Shown: positions 1 to 7,063 of the stretch, one piece after another | How the letters are laid out: each line of letters begins with the position of its first letter | Position numbering within the stretch: the first letter of the stretch is position 1 | Assembly: GCF_945956895.1 (NCBI RefSeq) | Contig: NZ_CAMFJF010000009.1 | Span: 1 to 64,000, forward strand | Origin: an uncultured Allobosea sp. | GTDB lineage: Bacteria > Pseudomonadota > Alphaproteobacteria > Rhizobiales > Beijerinckiaceae | Direction of reading: 5' to 3' | DNA: 64,000 bases | Made by a program: the position numbers and the translations under genes | The notes under the pieces: model-generated | Databases searched by the model: none | What the model was told of the DNA's origin: nothing | Seen by the model: only the letters and a program-made list of their open reading frames with translations

Positions 1-288
1 CAGGGCAAGTTCGCCGGCATCGATGTCGTTGACGATGAGCTCGATGCCGTTGCGGGCGGCCTCTTCCTGCGTGAAGAGCGGATCGCGACCGCCCCCGATC
101 TCGCAGACGCTGTGCAGGCCGAACTGGTGCGCCAGTCCGAGGATGGTCGCCTCATAGTGATCCCAGGCCCATTGCGAATGCCAGTCGGGCCTGACCTCAT
201 CGAAGAAGCCCGAGAGCGAGCTGGCCGGCCGCGCCGTCGTCTGGCGGCCCGGCCCGGCACCCGTGATCGCAAGGCTCGCCATGGACAT
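1..288 (-). CDS. Methyltransferase-like protein, N-terminal part (cut by window start)
   Basis: Reading the minus strand from an ATG at 288 gives 96 codons that run off the left edge. A second ATG two codons in (282) is an alternative start. The segment VCEIGGGRDPLF near residues 62-73 resembles motif I (the glycine-rich AdoMet-binding loop) of class I methyltransferases, and VNDID about 20 residues later fits the acidic end of strand beta-2. The first 25 residues are low complexity. Methyltransferase is therefore an inference from one motif; the substrate cannot be named. The ribosome-binding site (GGAAGTGAG) is weak. The gene diverges from the tRNA-Pro downstream. Confidence 0.55.
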   Translation of the reverse strand, partial: MSMASLAITGAGPGRQTTARPASSLSGFFDEVRPDWHSQWAWDHYEATILGLAHQFGLHSVCEIGGGRDPLFTQEEAARNGIELIVNDIDAGELAL

Positions 289-489
289 GCTCACTTCCGC
301 CTCTGAATGCCCCCCGTCCCCGGCGACAATGGCCGCGCCGCAAGCGCACCGCAACGACAGGATGAATCAACGGTTAACGAGGCGAAGCCCGTGTCGGTGG
401 TCGTCGCGATGGCCGCAATGATTAGACTGTTCATGATTGCATCGAAGCGCATTGCATCTGCCGCGCCTCGCCACTATAAGCCGAGCCGT

Positions 490-567
490 CGGAGCGTAGC
501 GCAGCCCGGTTAGCGCACTTGTCTGGGGGACAAGGGGTCGGAGGTTCGAATCCTCTCGCTCCGACCA
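490..567 (+). tRNA. tRNA-Pro (anticodon GGG), CCA encoded
   Basis: A full cloverleaf can be folded by eye. The acceptor stem CGGAGCG (490-496) pairs with CGCTCCG (557-563). The D-arm GCGC/GCGC is 499-502 and 513-516. The anticodon stem CTTGT/ACAAG (518-522, 530-534) encloses the loop CTGGGGG, so the anticodon is GGG (525-527) with G37, as expected for proline. The T-arm GGAGG/CCTCT carries TTCGAAT. Discriminator A is 564 and the CCA end 565-567 is encoded. The 3' part of such tRNAs is a frequent integration site, and the sequence just downstream looks like accessory DNA. Confidence 0.95.
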
Positions 568-734
568 TAAAATCCAAGAAAATCAATGGCTTGACAGCCA
601 CCCATTTTCTGACGCCGAAGAACAAATCGGTACCAATAGGGACGGAATCGGTCAGAGCGGGATAAAAAGTCCCAACAGAATCCCGACAGATGCTCGCCTG
701 ACGTTCTGCGCGCCCTCTCCCCCGAGGGCTGGCC

Positions 735-1316
735 GTGGGTGAGCGGGCGACGAAGCCGCTCGGCGGCAAAGCGTACGGATCGATCGGTCATCTGCCCCAG
801 TCGAGGCTGGGGCCGGGGGGCTGGCACGTCCACGAAGGGCAAGCGCGCATCTGCCTCGAAAAGCCCCGCAAGGGGGATCGCGTCATCGTCTGCGAGAAGC
901 TGGACGGTGCGTGCATGACCGTCGCCAACATCGACGGGCGTATCATCGGCGTGCCCCGCTCAAACGCAGGGCGCCGAACAGACGGACGCGCCGAAATCGA
1001 AAGGTCGAGAGCCGCTGCGCTCCTTCGCCAAGCGATGCGACGCCGAGTTCACGGTCGGCGAGGTCTACAACCGGAACGCTCGACAGGGCCGCCCTTGCCT
1101 CCGGAATCGCTTCAAGCCCTCGAAAACGGCCAACCATGCTGCGCAGACAGGCAACTCTCGCCCCAAATGGGAGGTGCTCCGGACTCTGAATTCCGCTTCC
1201 GTCGGGGCATTCGGGTGAGGGCCTCATGCTCGATCGGGACGAAGACGCGGCGACGGCCACCGGCATCGCCGTGCCGCACTGGCTGCTGTCGGCGATCAAC
1301 GGGGTCGCGGCGCTGA
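735..1316 (+). pseudogene. RNA-ligase-family protein, truncated after the active-site motif
   Basis: From a GTG at 735 the frame encodes about 75 residues that look like a real protein. They include a segment beginning LGGKAYGSIGHLP and then VIVCEKLDGACM at about residues 51-62. The KLDG core matches motif I (KxDG), the lysine that is adenylylated in the ATP-dependent ligase superfamily. After about position 950 the frame becomes arginine-rich and low complexity, although it stays open to 1316, so the catalytic domain is missing. A +1 frame from 919 to 1218 (ending VLRTLNSASVGAFG) also stays open, so a frameshift or fusion to unrelated sequence is possible. Product function is probably lost. 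Confidence 0.5.
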
Positions 1317-1336
1317 TCTTCCTGCTCGTGATCTGA
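1226..1336 (+). CDS. Tiny membrane protein, 36 aa
   Basis: The ATG at 1226 opens a 36-codon frame ending at TGA 1334-1336. The protein starts acidic (MLDRDEDAATATG) and ends in one hydrophobic segment (WLLSAINGVAALIFLLVI) long enough to span a membrane. A GAGGG lies a few bases upstream. It sits in the accessory patch. A tiny charged head with a C-terminal helix is seen in many small accessory proteins, but no family can be assigned. It could also be a chance ORF. Confidence 0.35.
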   Translation: MLDRDEDAATATGIAVPHWLLSAINGVAALIFLLVI

Positions 1337-1442
1337 CTTTTTTTGAAATTCACGCGCCTTTGCAGCCGCTTCCCCCAAATGGGGGGTGCAGGAGTCCCCG
1401 GACTGGGGCGACGATCGAGTTGCGGCTCCAGGTAACTCGGTC

Positions 1443-1634
1443 ATGAAACACACACAGCAGATGTCGCTTATCGCGCGACGCGCCCAGATTCGCCGCGCGG
1501 CCGCCCATCGGAAGGACTCCTCCTCGACCCAACCTATCGGCAGACCCGCCCTGCGCCTGGTGATCTCGGGCGGTGAAGACGTCGACCGGGATCAGCAAGC
1601 CGATCATCGCGAGCCGGCCTCGCACGTCGAGTAG
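1443..1634 (+). CDS. Hypothetical small basic protein, 63 aa
   Basis: An ATG at 1443 opens 64 codons. The product is basic in its first half (MKHTQQMSLIARRAQIRRAA) and acidic near the end (EDVDRDQQADHREP). No domain is recognised and the ribosome-binding site is poor. An upstream in-frame ATG at 1386 would add 19 unconvincing residues. It is listed because nothing better fills the interval; a non-coding interpretation is as likely. Confidence 0.2.
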   Translation: MKHTQQMSLIARRAQIRRAAAHRKDSSSTQPIGRPALRLVISGGEDVDRDQQADHREPASHVE

Positions 1635-1732
1635 CCGCCCGCGCTTCCGATCCTGAACCGCGCATTCAGCCCATAGTCATCTGCAATGGCCCTTGATGCC
1701 GCCGCGGCACACCTGTTGCCGCCGCGGCAACA

Positions 1733-1981
1733 ATGAGCACGGATGGTATCGCGTTGAGACAAGACGGGTTTCATTGTGGGGATTGCGGTTCGCCGGGCGT
1801 GTCGATTCCGCACGCGCTCAGCGATGCGAGCGTCGTCTCCTGCGCCAATTGCGGCTTGAGCCTCGGCTCCTGGGCCGAGTATCGCCACCGGGTCGACCAG
1901 GCCCTGATGGCCGAGCAGGTCCGCAAGTCTCGCCGCGTCATCGTCGCCGACCCGGTCGGGAGCGTGCTGGCGGGAGCTTAG
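1733..1981 (+). CDS. Small zinc-ribbon-like protein, 82 aa
   Basis: The frame from ATG 1733 encodes two CxxC knuckles, CGDCG at about residues 15-19 and CANCG at about 37-41, about 19 residues apart. That spacing fits a zinc ribbon. Between and after them come PHALSD and SLGSWAEYRHR, which look like constrained protein rather than a chance frame. The rest is a short helix-like tail. Function is unknown; such ribbons usually bind nucleic acid or a protein partner. It is the most convincing intact gene of the accessory patch. Confidence 0.6.
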   Translation: MSTDGIALRQDGFHCGDCGSPGVSIPHALSDASVVSCANCGLSLGSWAEYRHRVDQALMAEQVRKSRRVIVADPVGSVLAGA

Positions 1982-2142
1982 AGGCCCCTAATCGAACGGC
2001 TCCGGACGCCTTTGCCGCAGCTTGGCGCACATATCGATCATTGCAAGCAGAGTTGTCCACGATTCTGAATCTTCAGCCGGCTTGCCAGATGCCTCGTCTG
2101 GTCTCACGATCACCTGACGTAGCGTCGATTGGGAGGTCGGGG

Positions 2143-2259
2143 ATGCGTGCTCTGTCGCGTTCGGTAGATATTCCGATTTCAAGTCACCGCGCCGTTCTAT
2201 TGCGCGTGCTTGTGCTTCTGGCCATCACGATGGCCGTCCTGACGCCTCTGATCGACTAG
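2143..2259 (+). CDS. Tiny membrane protein with strong ribosome-binding site, 38 aa
   Basis: A GGGAGG sequence lies about 6 bases upstream of ATG 2143, a better Shine-Dalgarno match than most genes here have. The 38-residue product has a charged head (MRALSRSVDIPISSHR) and a single hydrophobic segment (AVLLRVLVLLAITMAVLTPL). No family is recognised. It has the same architecture as the 36-aa ORF at 1226. The same frame extends upstream to 1693, but that part looks non-coding. A minus-strand ORF (1988-2182) overlaps and is considered less likely. Confidence 0.45.
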   Translation: MRALSRSVDIPISSHRAVLLRVLVLLAITMAVLTPLID

Positions 2260-2303
2260 CAGCGCAGCGGCACCGCAGAGTTTCTCCGCGATGCCGCCAT
2301 CGA

Positions 2304-2927
2304 TCAATTATGCGCCAGCCAGTCCTTGATCAGGCCGATATCGGCCTGCCCGAGGCCGTGTCCTGCCGGCAGCACGCGATGCTCGACGACAGCGCCGCTC
2401 TCACCCAGCTGCCGTACCAGCGTCTCGGCATTGGCCTTCGGCACGATCGGATCGAGCGCGCCCGACAGGATCAGGATCGGCTTGCCCGTCAAATCGGCGC
2501 GCGGCGGCTCCACGAAGGGCACCATCGCGCGCAGAAGCGTAGCGCCAGCCAGGATATCGGGCCGCTGCATCAGCATTGCCGCCGCGATATTGGCGCCGTT
2601 GGAGAAGCCGAGCGCGATCGGAGCCGGCAAGCCATAGCGCCGCCGCGCCCACAGCACGAACTCCGCCAGCTCATCCGTGCGACGCCTGAGATCGGCTTCG
2701 TCGAAGACGCCTTCGGCCAGGCGGCGAAAGAAGCGCGGCGCCGAACCTTCCAGAACCTTGCCGCGCGGCGAGAGCAGGCACGCGCCCGGCGCGACGGTGC
2801 GCCCCAGCGAGAGGAGGTCGCGCTCGTCCCCCCCGGTCCCGTGCAGCAGCAGCAGCGGCCGGCGAGCCGGGTTGCTGCCGGGCTCGAAGACATGGACGAA
2901 ATCGGTGTCGGCGGGCGCGGCGGTCAT
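2304..2927 (-). CDS. mhqD: Alpha/beta hydrolase, MhqD/carboxylesterase type, 207 aa
   Basis: This is a compact alpha/beta hydrolase. HGTGGDE near residue 28 is the oxyanion-hole HG motif. LGFSNGANIAAA is the nucleophile elbow (G-x-S-x-G) with the catalytic serine. GALDPIVP supplies the acid, and GHGL near the end the histidine. The length matches phospholipase/carboxylesterase and MhqD proteins (about 200 aa). The ATG at 2927 is chosen over the 18-codon extension to 2981 because it has GGGAGACG upstream and the domain begins soon after. It lies just downstream of the ring-cleaving dioxygenase, as in the quinone/azo-dye resistance loci of Bacillus. The substrate is unknown; the symbol is by context and similarity. 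Confidence 0.75.
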   Translation of the reverse strand: MTAAPADTDFVHVFEPGSNPARRPLLLLHGTGGDERDLLSLGRTVAPGACLLSPRGKVLEGSAPRFFRRLAEGVFDEADLRRRTDELAEFVLWARRRYGLPAPIALGFSNGANIAAAMLMQRPDILAGATLLRAMVPFVEPPRADLTGKPILILSGALDPIVPKANAETLVRQLGESGAVVEHRVLPAGHGLGQADIGLIKDWLAHN

Positions 2928-3033
2928 GGTCGTCTCCCTCGAACAAGCGGAAGCACCCTGCCCCTTGCGATAAGCAGGCAAGGCATCGTGGTATCGCTCC
3001 GCCGCCCGCCTCGATGGCGGGCGGCGTGTCTCG

Positions 3034-3966
3034 TCAGCCGAGGTCGGGCAGGACCGCCTCGATCTCCTTGCGATGCGCCTCGTATTGCGGCGGCAGCTTC
3101 AGCGAACGGCCGAGTTCGGCCGCAGGCTCGTCGACCGCGAAGCCGGGGATGTCGGTCGCGATCTCGAACAGGACATGGCCGGGCTCACGGAAATAGACCG
3201 AGCGGAAATAGTTGCGGTCGCGCTGCTCCGTGGGGCTGATGCCATGGTTCTGAACAAGACGGCGCACCATCTCCTCCTGCGCGGCGTCATCGGCCGCCCG
3301 GAAGGCGATATGGTGGACCGAGCCCGCGCCCTGCCGGGCCGGCAGGAAGCCGCCGGCAACACGCAGGTCGATGACACCGCCGACCGCCGTGCCCTTCGCG
3401 GCATAGCGGATCAACGCGCCCTCGCGGCCGATCTCCGCGAAGCCGAAGACGTCGCTCAGGATGGCACCCGTCGACGCGGCATCGGCCAGCAGCAGGCTGA
3501 CGCTGTGGAAGCCGCGCAGCGCATGCTCGGCGGGGATGCCGCCCTCGGCCCAGGCCGGTTCCTTCTCGACTCCCGGCAGGCCGACGAGGGCGAGCCTCAT
3601 GCCGTCCGGATCGCGGAAGCTCAGCACGGTCTCGCCGAAGCGCTTGACCGGCACCTCATGCGGCACGCCCTGTTCGACGAAGCGATGCGCCCAGAACCCG
3701 ATCGAACCTTCCGGAACCCGGAAAACCGTCTCCTGCGTCTCGCCGATGCCGAGGCGGCCGGGAGCGGCATGCTCCCAGGGGAAGAAGGTCAGGATCGAGC
3801 CGGGCGCGGCGTCCACATCGCCGAAATAGAGGTGGTAGGTGCCGGGATCGTCGAAATTGACCGTCTTCTTGACGAGGCGCAGGCCGAGCACGCGGGCATA
3901 GAAGTCGAGGTTGCGGCGCGCCGGGCCGGAGATGGCGGTGACATGGTGAAGGCCGTTGATCTGCAT
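3034..3966 (-). CDS. mhqO: Ring-cleaving dioxygenase, MhqO-like (glyoxalase/VOC fold), 310 aa
   Basis: The protein has two VOC (glyoxalase/dioxygenase) modules. The first begins INGLHHVTAISG, with a metal-ligand histidine, and has LSFRDPDGMRLALVG. The second has GFHSVSLLLAD, VHHIAF and HVLFEIATD, where a His and the Glu complete a typical 2-His-1-Glu metal site. Length (310) and order match MhqO-type ring-cleaving dioxygenases, which protect against hydroquinones and other electrophiles. It is read toward the hydrolase 106 bp downstream, likely as one transcript, and diverges from the DoxX gene. The exact ring substrate cannot be deduced. Confidence 0.85.
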   Translation of the reverse strand: MQINGLHHVTAISGPARRNLDFYARVLGLRLVKKTVNFDDPGTYHLYFGDVDAAPGSILTFFPWEHAAPGRLGIGETQETVFRVPEGSIGFWAHRFVEQGVPHEVPVKRFGETVLSFRDPDGMRLALVGLPGVEKEPAWAEGGIPAEHALRGFHSVSLLLADAASTGAILSDVFGFAEIGREGALIRYAAKGTAVGGVIDLRVAGGFLPARQGAGSVHHIAFRAADDAAQEEMVRRLVQNHGISPTEQRDRNYFRSVYFREPGHVLFEIATDIPGFAVDEPAAELGRSLKLPPQYEAHRKEIEAVLPDLG

Positions 3967-4061
3967 GGCGAAGGTCCTCCGTTGTCTTGATCATGATGAG
4001 CGGTCATCCGCCCTGTTGGCCGGAAGATCGGTACGAAAGCGGCCGAACGCCAGAGGCATTT

Positions 4062-4100
4062 CATTGCATCTACGCAATGTCTCGATCGTCAATTGACAAT
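4062..4100. promoter_or_regulatory. Divergent promoter region with two dyads, probable LysR operator
   Basis: In the 203-bp gap between the dioxygenase and DoxX genes there are two inverted repeats. CATTGC-N6-GCAATG (4062-4079) has perfect 6-bp arms and contains an ATTGC-N6-GCAAT core of the T-N11-A type that LysR regulators favour. Six bases on, 4085-4100 (ATCGTCAATTGACAAT) is a 16-bp palindrome with one mismatched pair. LysR proteins typically contact two such half-regions between divergent genes, and a LysR gene lies 0.5 kb away. Binding is inferred, not shown. Confidence 0.6.
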
Positions 4101-4169
4101 TTGATTTGCGATAGAAGCTGCTCGATCTTCTGCCCCGAGACCAACCGGTCCCGTTTCAGGAGACGTCCC

Positions 4170-4595
4170 ATGATCGACAATCGCTTCGCCCCTTACGGCG
4201 CTCTCGGCCTGCGCATCGCGCTCGGCGTGATGTTCATCGCCCATGCCTATCTCAAGCTCGTCATCTTCACGCCTGCCGGCTTCACCGGCTTCCTCGGGCA
4301 GGTCGGATTGCCTGGCTTCCTCGCCTGGCCGATCATGCTGGCCGAGCTTCTCGGCGGCCTCGCCATCCTCGTCGGCTTCTATGGCCGCTATGTCTCGCTG
4401 GCGCTGATCCCGATCCTGCTCGGAGCACTCTCGGTCCACGCCGGCAACGGCTGGGTCTTCAACGCACCGAACGGCGGTTGGGAATATCCCGCCTTCCTTG
4501 CACTGACCGCCTTCGCGCATGTGTTGATCGGCGACGGTGCGTTCGCGGTCACCGGCTCGCGCTCCCCGGCCGCCGCCAAGCCGGCGCTGGCGTGA
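4170..4595 (+). CDS. DoxX-family membrane protein (MhqP-like), 141 aa
   Basis: The product has four hydrophobic segments: LRIALGVMFIAHAYLKL, WPIMLAELLGGLAILVGF, LALIPILLGALSVH and FLALTAFAHVLIGDGAF. It also has the conserved HA-x(n)-K-x(n)-F opening and the pre-helix Glu of DoxX/DoxD proteins. Length (141) is typical of the family. The ATG at 4170 has CAGGAGACG upstream; longer in-frame starts would add non-conserved sequence. DoxX proteins act in the membrane, often next to oxidoreductases or quinone/thiol stress enzymes. MhqP of Bacillus is a DoxX protein encoded with the dioxygenase MhqO. LysR follows 47 bp downstream. Confidence 0.85.
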   Translation: MIDNRFAPYGALGLRIALGVMFIAHAYLKLVIFTPAGFTGFLGQVGLPGFLAWPIMLAELLGGLAILVGFYGRYVSLALIPILLGALSVHAGNGWVFNAPNGGWEYPAFLALTAFAHVLIGDGAFAVTGSRSPAAAKPALA

Positions 4596-4642
4596 CGCGA
4601 ACCCGCCTTGAAGGGGCGCCCGCCTTGGCCGAGACTGAGCGG

Positions 4643-5608
4643 ATGAATCAAGCCGCGAAGCCTCTGGCCTGGGACGATTTCCGCCTGATCAAGGCGATCG
4701 CCGACAAACGGGCGCTGCCGGCCGCCGCGGCAGCGCTCGGCGTCAATCACTCGACGGTGTTCCGCCGCCTCGGCCAGATCGAGGAGGCGCTCGGCACCCG
4801 CCTGTTCGAGCGCCATCGCAGCGGCTATGTCGCGACGCCGGCCGGCGAGGAGATGATCCAGCTCGCCGCCCGGGTCGACGACGACATCACCGCCTTCGCC
4901 CGCAAGCTCGCCGGGCAGGAGATCAAGCCGGCGGGCGAATTGCGCGTGGCCACCAACGACTCGCTGCTGGTCGACCTGCTGACGCCGCTTTTCGCGCGGT
5001 TCCTCGTGCAATGCCCGGACATCCGGCTCGATATCCTGATCGGCAACCAGGCGGCCAATCTCTCTAAGCGTGACGCCGATGTCGCGATCCGCGCCACCGA
5101 CAACCCGCCGGAGGCGCTTGTCGGCCGCAAGCCCGCCCGGATCGCCTGGGCGCTCTATGGCCGCGCCGCCGATTTCCCCGAGGCCGAGCCGCCGTCCCGT
5201 GAAAGCCTGTGGGAGCGCAGCTGGGTCTCGCTTGGCGACCAGTTCACCATGCTGAGCGCGGTGCGCTATCTCGCCCGCCATGTCGCGCCGGAGCGCGTCG
5301 TCTACCGGCTCAACACCGTGCTCGGCCTCGCCGAGGCGGTCGAGGCCGGGATCGGCGTCGGCTTCCTGCCCTGCTTCATCGGCGACACGCGCCCCACCCT
5401 CAGGCGGCTCAGCGATCCCGATCCCGACCTTGCCGCCGATCTCTGGCTGCTGACCCACCCGGATATGCGCCACACGCCCCGCGTCAGGCTCTTCCTCGAC
5501 TTCCTGGCGGTCGAGCTCGGGCGGTTGAAACCGCTGGTCGAGGGAGATCGCCCCATCGGCAGGAGCGCGGAGGCGGAGATTTCCTCGGCAGATTCCGCGC
5601 TCGCCTAG
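4643..5608 (+). CDS. LysR-family transcriptional regulator, 321 aa
   Basis: The N-terminal winged helix-turn-helix spans about residues 8-67 (FRLIKAIADKRALPAAAAAL, then NHSTVFRRLGQIEEALGTRLFER), followed by a linker helix. The periplasmic-binding-protein-like effector domain begins at GELRVATNDSLL. Length 321 is normal for the family. It lies 47 bp after the DoxX gene on the same strand and near a divergent promoter with two dyads, so it probably controls the dioxygenase/hydrolase and DoxX transcripts and perhaps itself. In Bacillus the equivalent genes are controlled by a MarR-type repressor, so a LysR here would be a different solution. The effector is likely a quinone or other aromatic, by inference. 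Confidence 0.85.
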   Translation: MNQAAKPLAWDDFRLIKAIADKRALPAAAAALGVNHSTVFRRLGQIEEALGTRLFERHRSGYVATPAGEEMIQLAARVDDDITAFARKLAGQEIKPAGELRVATNDSLLVDLLTPLFARFLVQCPDIRLDILIGNQAANLSKRDADVAIRATDNPPEALVGRKPARIAWALYGRAADFPEAEPPSRESLWERSWVSLGDQFTMLSAVRYLARHVAPERVVYRLNTVLGLAEAVEAGIGVGFLPCFIGDTRPTLRRLSDPDPDLAADLWLLTHPDMRHTPRVRLFLDFLAVELGRLKPLVEGDRPIGRSAEAEISSADSALA

Positions 5609-5633
5609 GTGGCTGAGCGGTCTTCCAAATCAC

Positions 5634-5731
5634 GCCGTCATCCCGGGCTTGGCCCGGGATCCATCCTAGAGCGCAGAGCCTTACGATCGATCCCGAATCG
5701 GCGCCGCTGCGCAGCTTGTCTGGGATGACGG
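5634..5731. repeat. Intergenic palindromic repeat, family A (GTCATCCCGG ends)
   Basis: The element starts CGTCATCCCGGGCTTGGCC, forms an inner CCGGGC/GCCCGGG hairpin, and ends with CAGCTTGTCTGGGATGACGG, the inverse of its start. The 3' half closely matches the copy at 45194-45303. It lies between convergent or tandem gene ends, outside coding sequence. Confidence 0.8.
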
Positions 5732-5803
5732 TGAGGTCCCCTCGGAGGACGACGAGCCCACCAGCGATTGCAGCCTTCTGGTTCGGCAGGCTAGGCTGGC
5801 GCC

Positions 5804-5974
5804 ATGGAGATCATCGTTCCCCTGATCATCGGCCTCAGCCTGATCTGGCTGATCGGTCGCGGCGTACCCTGGAACGCCAAGCTCATGACCGTCGTGGTCA
5901 CGCTGGCGATCATCGTCCTGATCGTGATGCTGGAGCGCGGCGGCTACTGGCCGGAATCCTGGCGCCGCAGCTGA
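5804..5974 (+). CDS. Small membrane protein, 56 aa
   Basis: ATG 5804 opens 56 codons encoding two hydrophobic helices (VPLIIGLSLIWLIG and LMTVVVTLAIIVLIVML) separated by RGVPWNAK and ending in a short charged, tryptophan-bearing tail. The composition and codon use fit a genuine inner-membrane microprotein. It is convergent with the exporter gene on the other strand, whose stop lies 11 bp away. No family is recognised. A Shine-Dalgarno sequence is not evident. Confidence 0.55.
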   Translation: MEIIVPLIIGLSLIWLIGRGVPWNAKLMTVVVTLAIIVLIVMLERGGYWPESWRRS

Positions 5975-5984
5975 GTCTCCGCTT

Positions 5985-6302
5985 TCACGCCGAGACGAGC
6001 TTGAGCCCGACGATGCCAGCAACGATCAACCCGATGCAGGCCAATCGCAGGGCGCCCGCAGGCTCGCCCAGCAACGCGATACCGAGGATCGCGGTGCCGA
6101 TCGTGCCGATGCCGGTCCACACCGCATAGGCCGTTCCGACCGGCAGCGATTTCAAGGCAAGGCCGAGCAGGCCCAGGCTGACGACCATGCTGATGCCGGT
6201 GAACAGCGTCGGGACGAGCCGGGTGAAGCCTTGCGTATATTTCAGGCCGATGGCCCAGCCGACCTCGAACAAACCCGCGACGAACAAATAGAGCCAAGCC
6301 AT
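5985..6302 (-). CDS. gdx: Small multidrug resistance family protein, guanidinium exporter Gdx/SugE type, 105 aa
   Basis: This is a four-helix SMR transporter. [16 protein letters not shown] carries the essential membrane Glu14 and the GLKYTxGF signature of the SugE/Gdx branch, rather than EmrE. The stretch [16 protein letters not shown] is the conserved helix 2-3 signature. Family members function as antiparallel dimers exchanging guanidinium for protons. The ATG at 6302 has CAGGAG upstream; a longer frame to 6587 is rejected because the domain starts at this Met. I could not see a guanidine riboswitch in the leader. Confidence 0.9.
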   Translation of the reverse strand: MAWLYLFVAGLFEVGWAIGLKYTQGFTRLVPTLFTGISMVVSLGLLGLALKSLPVGTAYAVWTGIGTIGTAILGIALLGEPAGALRLACIGLIVAGIVGLKLVSA

Positions 6303-6504
6303 GCCGGCGCTCCTGAGAGAGCGCGGGGGTTCGCGCCTCATAAGTCTGAGATCGCTTTCGGCGCCCACGAAGCTATGTGGCGGCATTGAGACATCAAGGT
6401 TGCGAATCTGGCGCGCATGCAAGTTGTACACAGCTCGCGCGCATGCTCGCCTTGCCCTTTCGCCACGAGAGAATCTAGCTGGTTCTCGGGAAAAGGGGCG
6501 TAAC

Positions 6505-6984
6505 ATGCTGATAATTCGAGTTCTTGGCGCGGTCGCACTGGCTGCGGCGCTGGGTGGGTGCGCGACCGTCACGCGCGGAACGACCAATCAAATCTCCATC
6601 AGCAGTGAACCGGGAGGCGCCGAAGCCCGTTCGTCGCTGGGGCACGCCTGCACCGCCACACCCTGCACCTGGGAAGTCAGCCGCAGGTCGGAATTTGTCG
6701 TCACCTTCTCGAAAGAGGGCTACGCCGATATGCAGGTGCCCGTTTCGACGCGCATCGCGGGAGCCGGGGCTGCCGGGTTCGCCGGAAACATCCTGATCGG
6801 TGGGCTCGTCGGGATGGGCGTCGATGCCGCCACCGGCTCGACTCTCGAGCATTTCCCGAATCCGGTGCTCGCCAGCCTCGTGCCGCTCAAGAAGGCCGGC
6901 TCGCACGGGCGCGGAAAACACAAGCCCGGCGTCCGCCGCGGGCCGGCTCCGCGCATCGCAACGGATGAAGCACCGCAGAGCTGA
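6505..6984 (+). CDS. Outer-membrane-type lipoprotein with PEGA-like domain, 159 aa
   Basis: A short signal peptide ends in the lipobox LGGC at about residues 16-19 ([16 protein letters not shown]). The next segment ([17 protein letters not shown]) resembles the start of PEGA-type beta domains, and a Cys pair follows about 30 residues later ([10 protein letters not shown]). A glycine-rich hydrophobic stretch ([19 protein letters not shown]) is next, then a basic proline-rich tail. The start ATG 6505 has AAAAGGGGCG upstream; the upstream open frame is not lipoprotein-like. Residue +2 of the mature protein is Ala, favouring outer-membrane sorting. Function is unknown. Confidence 0.7.
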   Translation: MLIIRVLGAVALAAALGGCATVTRGTTNQISISSEPGGAEARSSLGHACTATPCTWEVSRRSEFVVTFSKEGYADMQVPVSTRIAGAGAAGFAGNILIGGLVGMGVDAATGSTLEHFPNPVLASLVPLKKAGSHGRGKHKPGVRRGPAPRIATDEAPQS

Positions 6985-7063
6985 CCGCCAGCACACGTCC
7001 CGACGCGGACAAAAGGGTCAGCCCCGACTATGGCGCGGAGCGCGGCCGCACCGCTGCGTTCCG

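Larger units (their letters stand above)
568..2262. other. Decayed accessory patch next to tRNA-Pro (possible remnant of an integrated element)
   Basis: This 1.7 kb stretch follows the tRNA 3' end and contains no full-length gene, in contrast to the dense coding around it. It holds a truncated RNA-ligase-like reading frame, several tiny ORFs and no integrase. Just past the tRNA there are direct repeats AATCGGT at 625-631 and 646-652, spaced 21 bp, followed by an inverted GGGA/TCCC pair (659-662, 670-673). These are the kind of repeats seen at recombinase arm sites, but they are short. No second copy of the tRNA 3' end was seen in the patch. Calling it an integration remnant is an inference. 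Confidence 0.4.

Noticed and set aside
431-769. Minus-strand ORF with a GARGFEPPTP peptide
   Set aside because: It is antisense to the tRNA-Pro; this peptide is a well-known false translation of tRNA genes.
1988-2182. Minus-strand 64-aa ORF (TTG start)
   Set aside because: The start is weak and it overlaps the better-supported plus-strand small membrane ORF. A real gene is not excluded.
6303-6480. Guanidine riboswitch upstream of gdx
   Set aside because: None of the guanidine class motifs could be recognised in the leader. Absence by eye is not proof.
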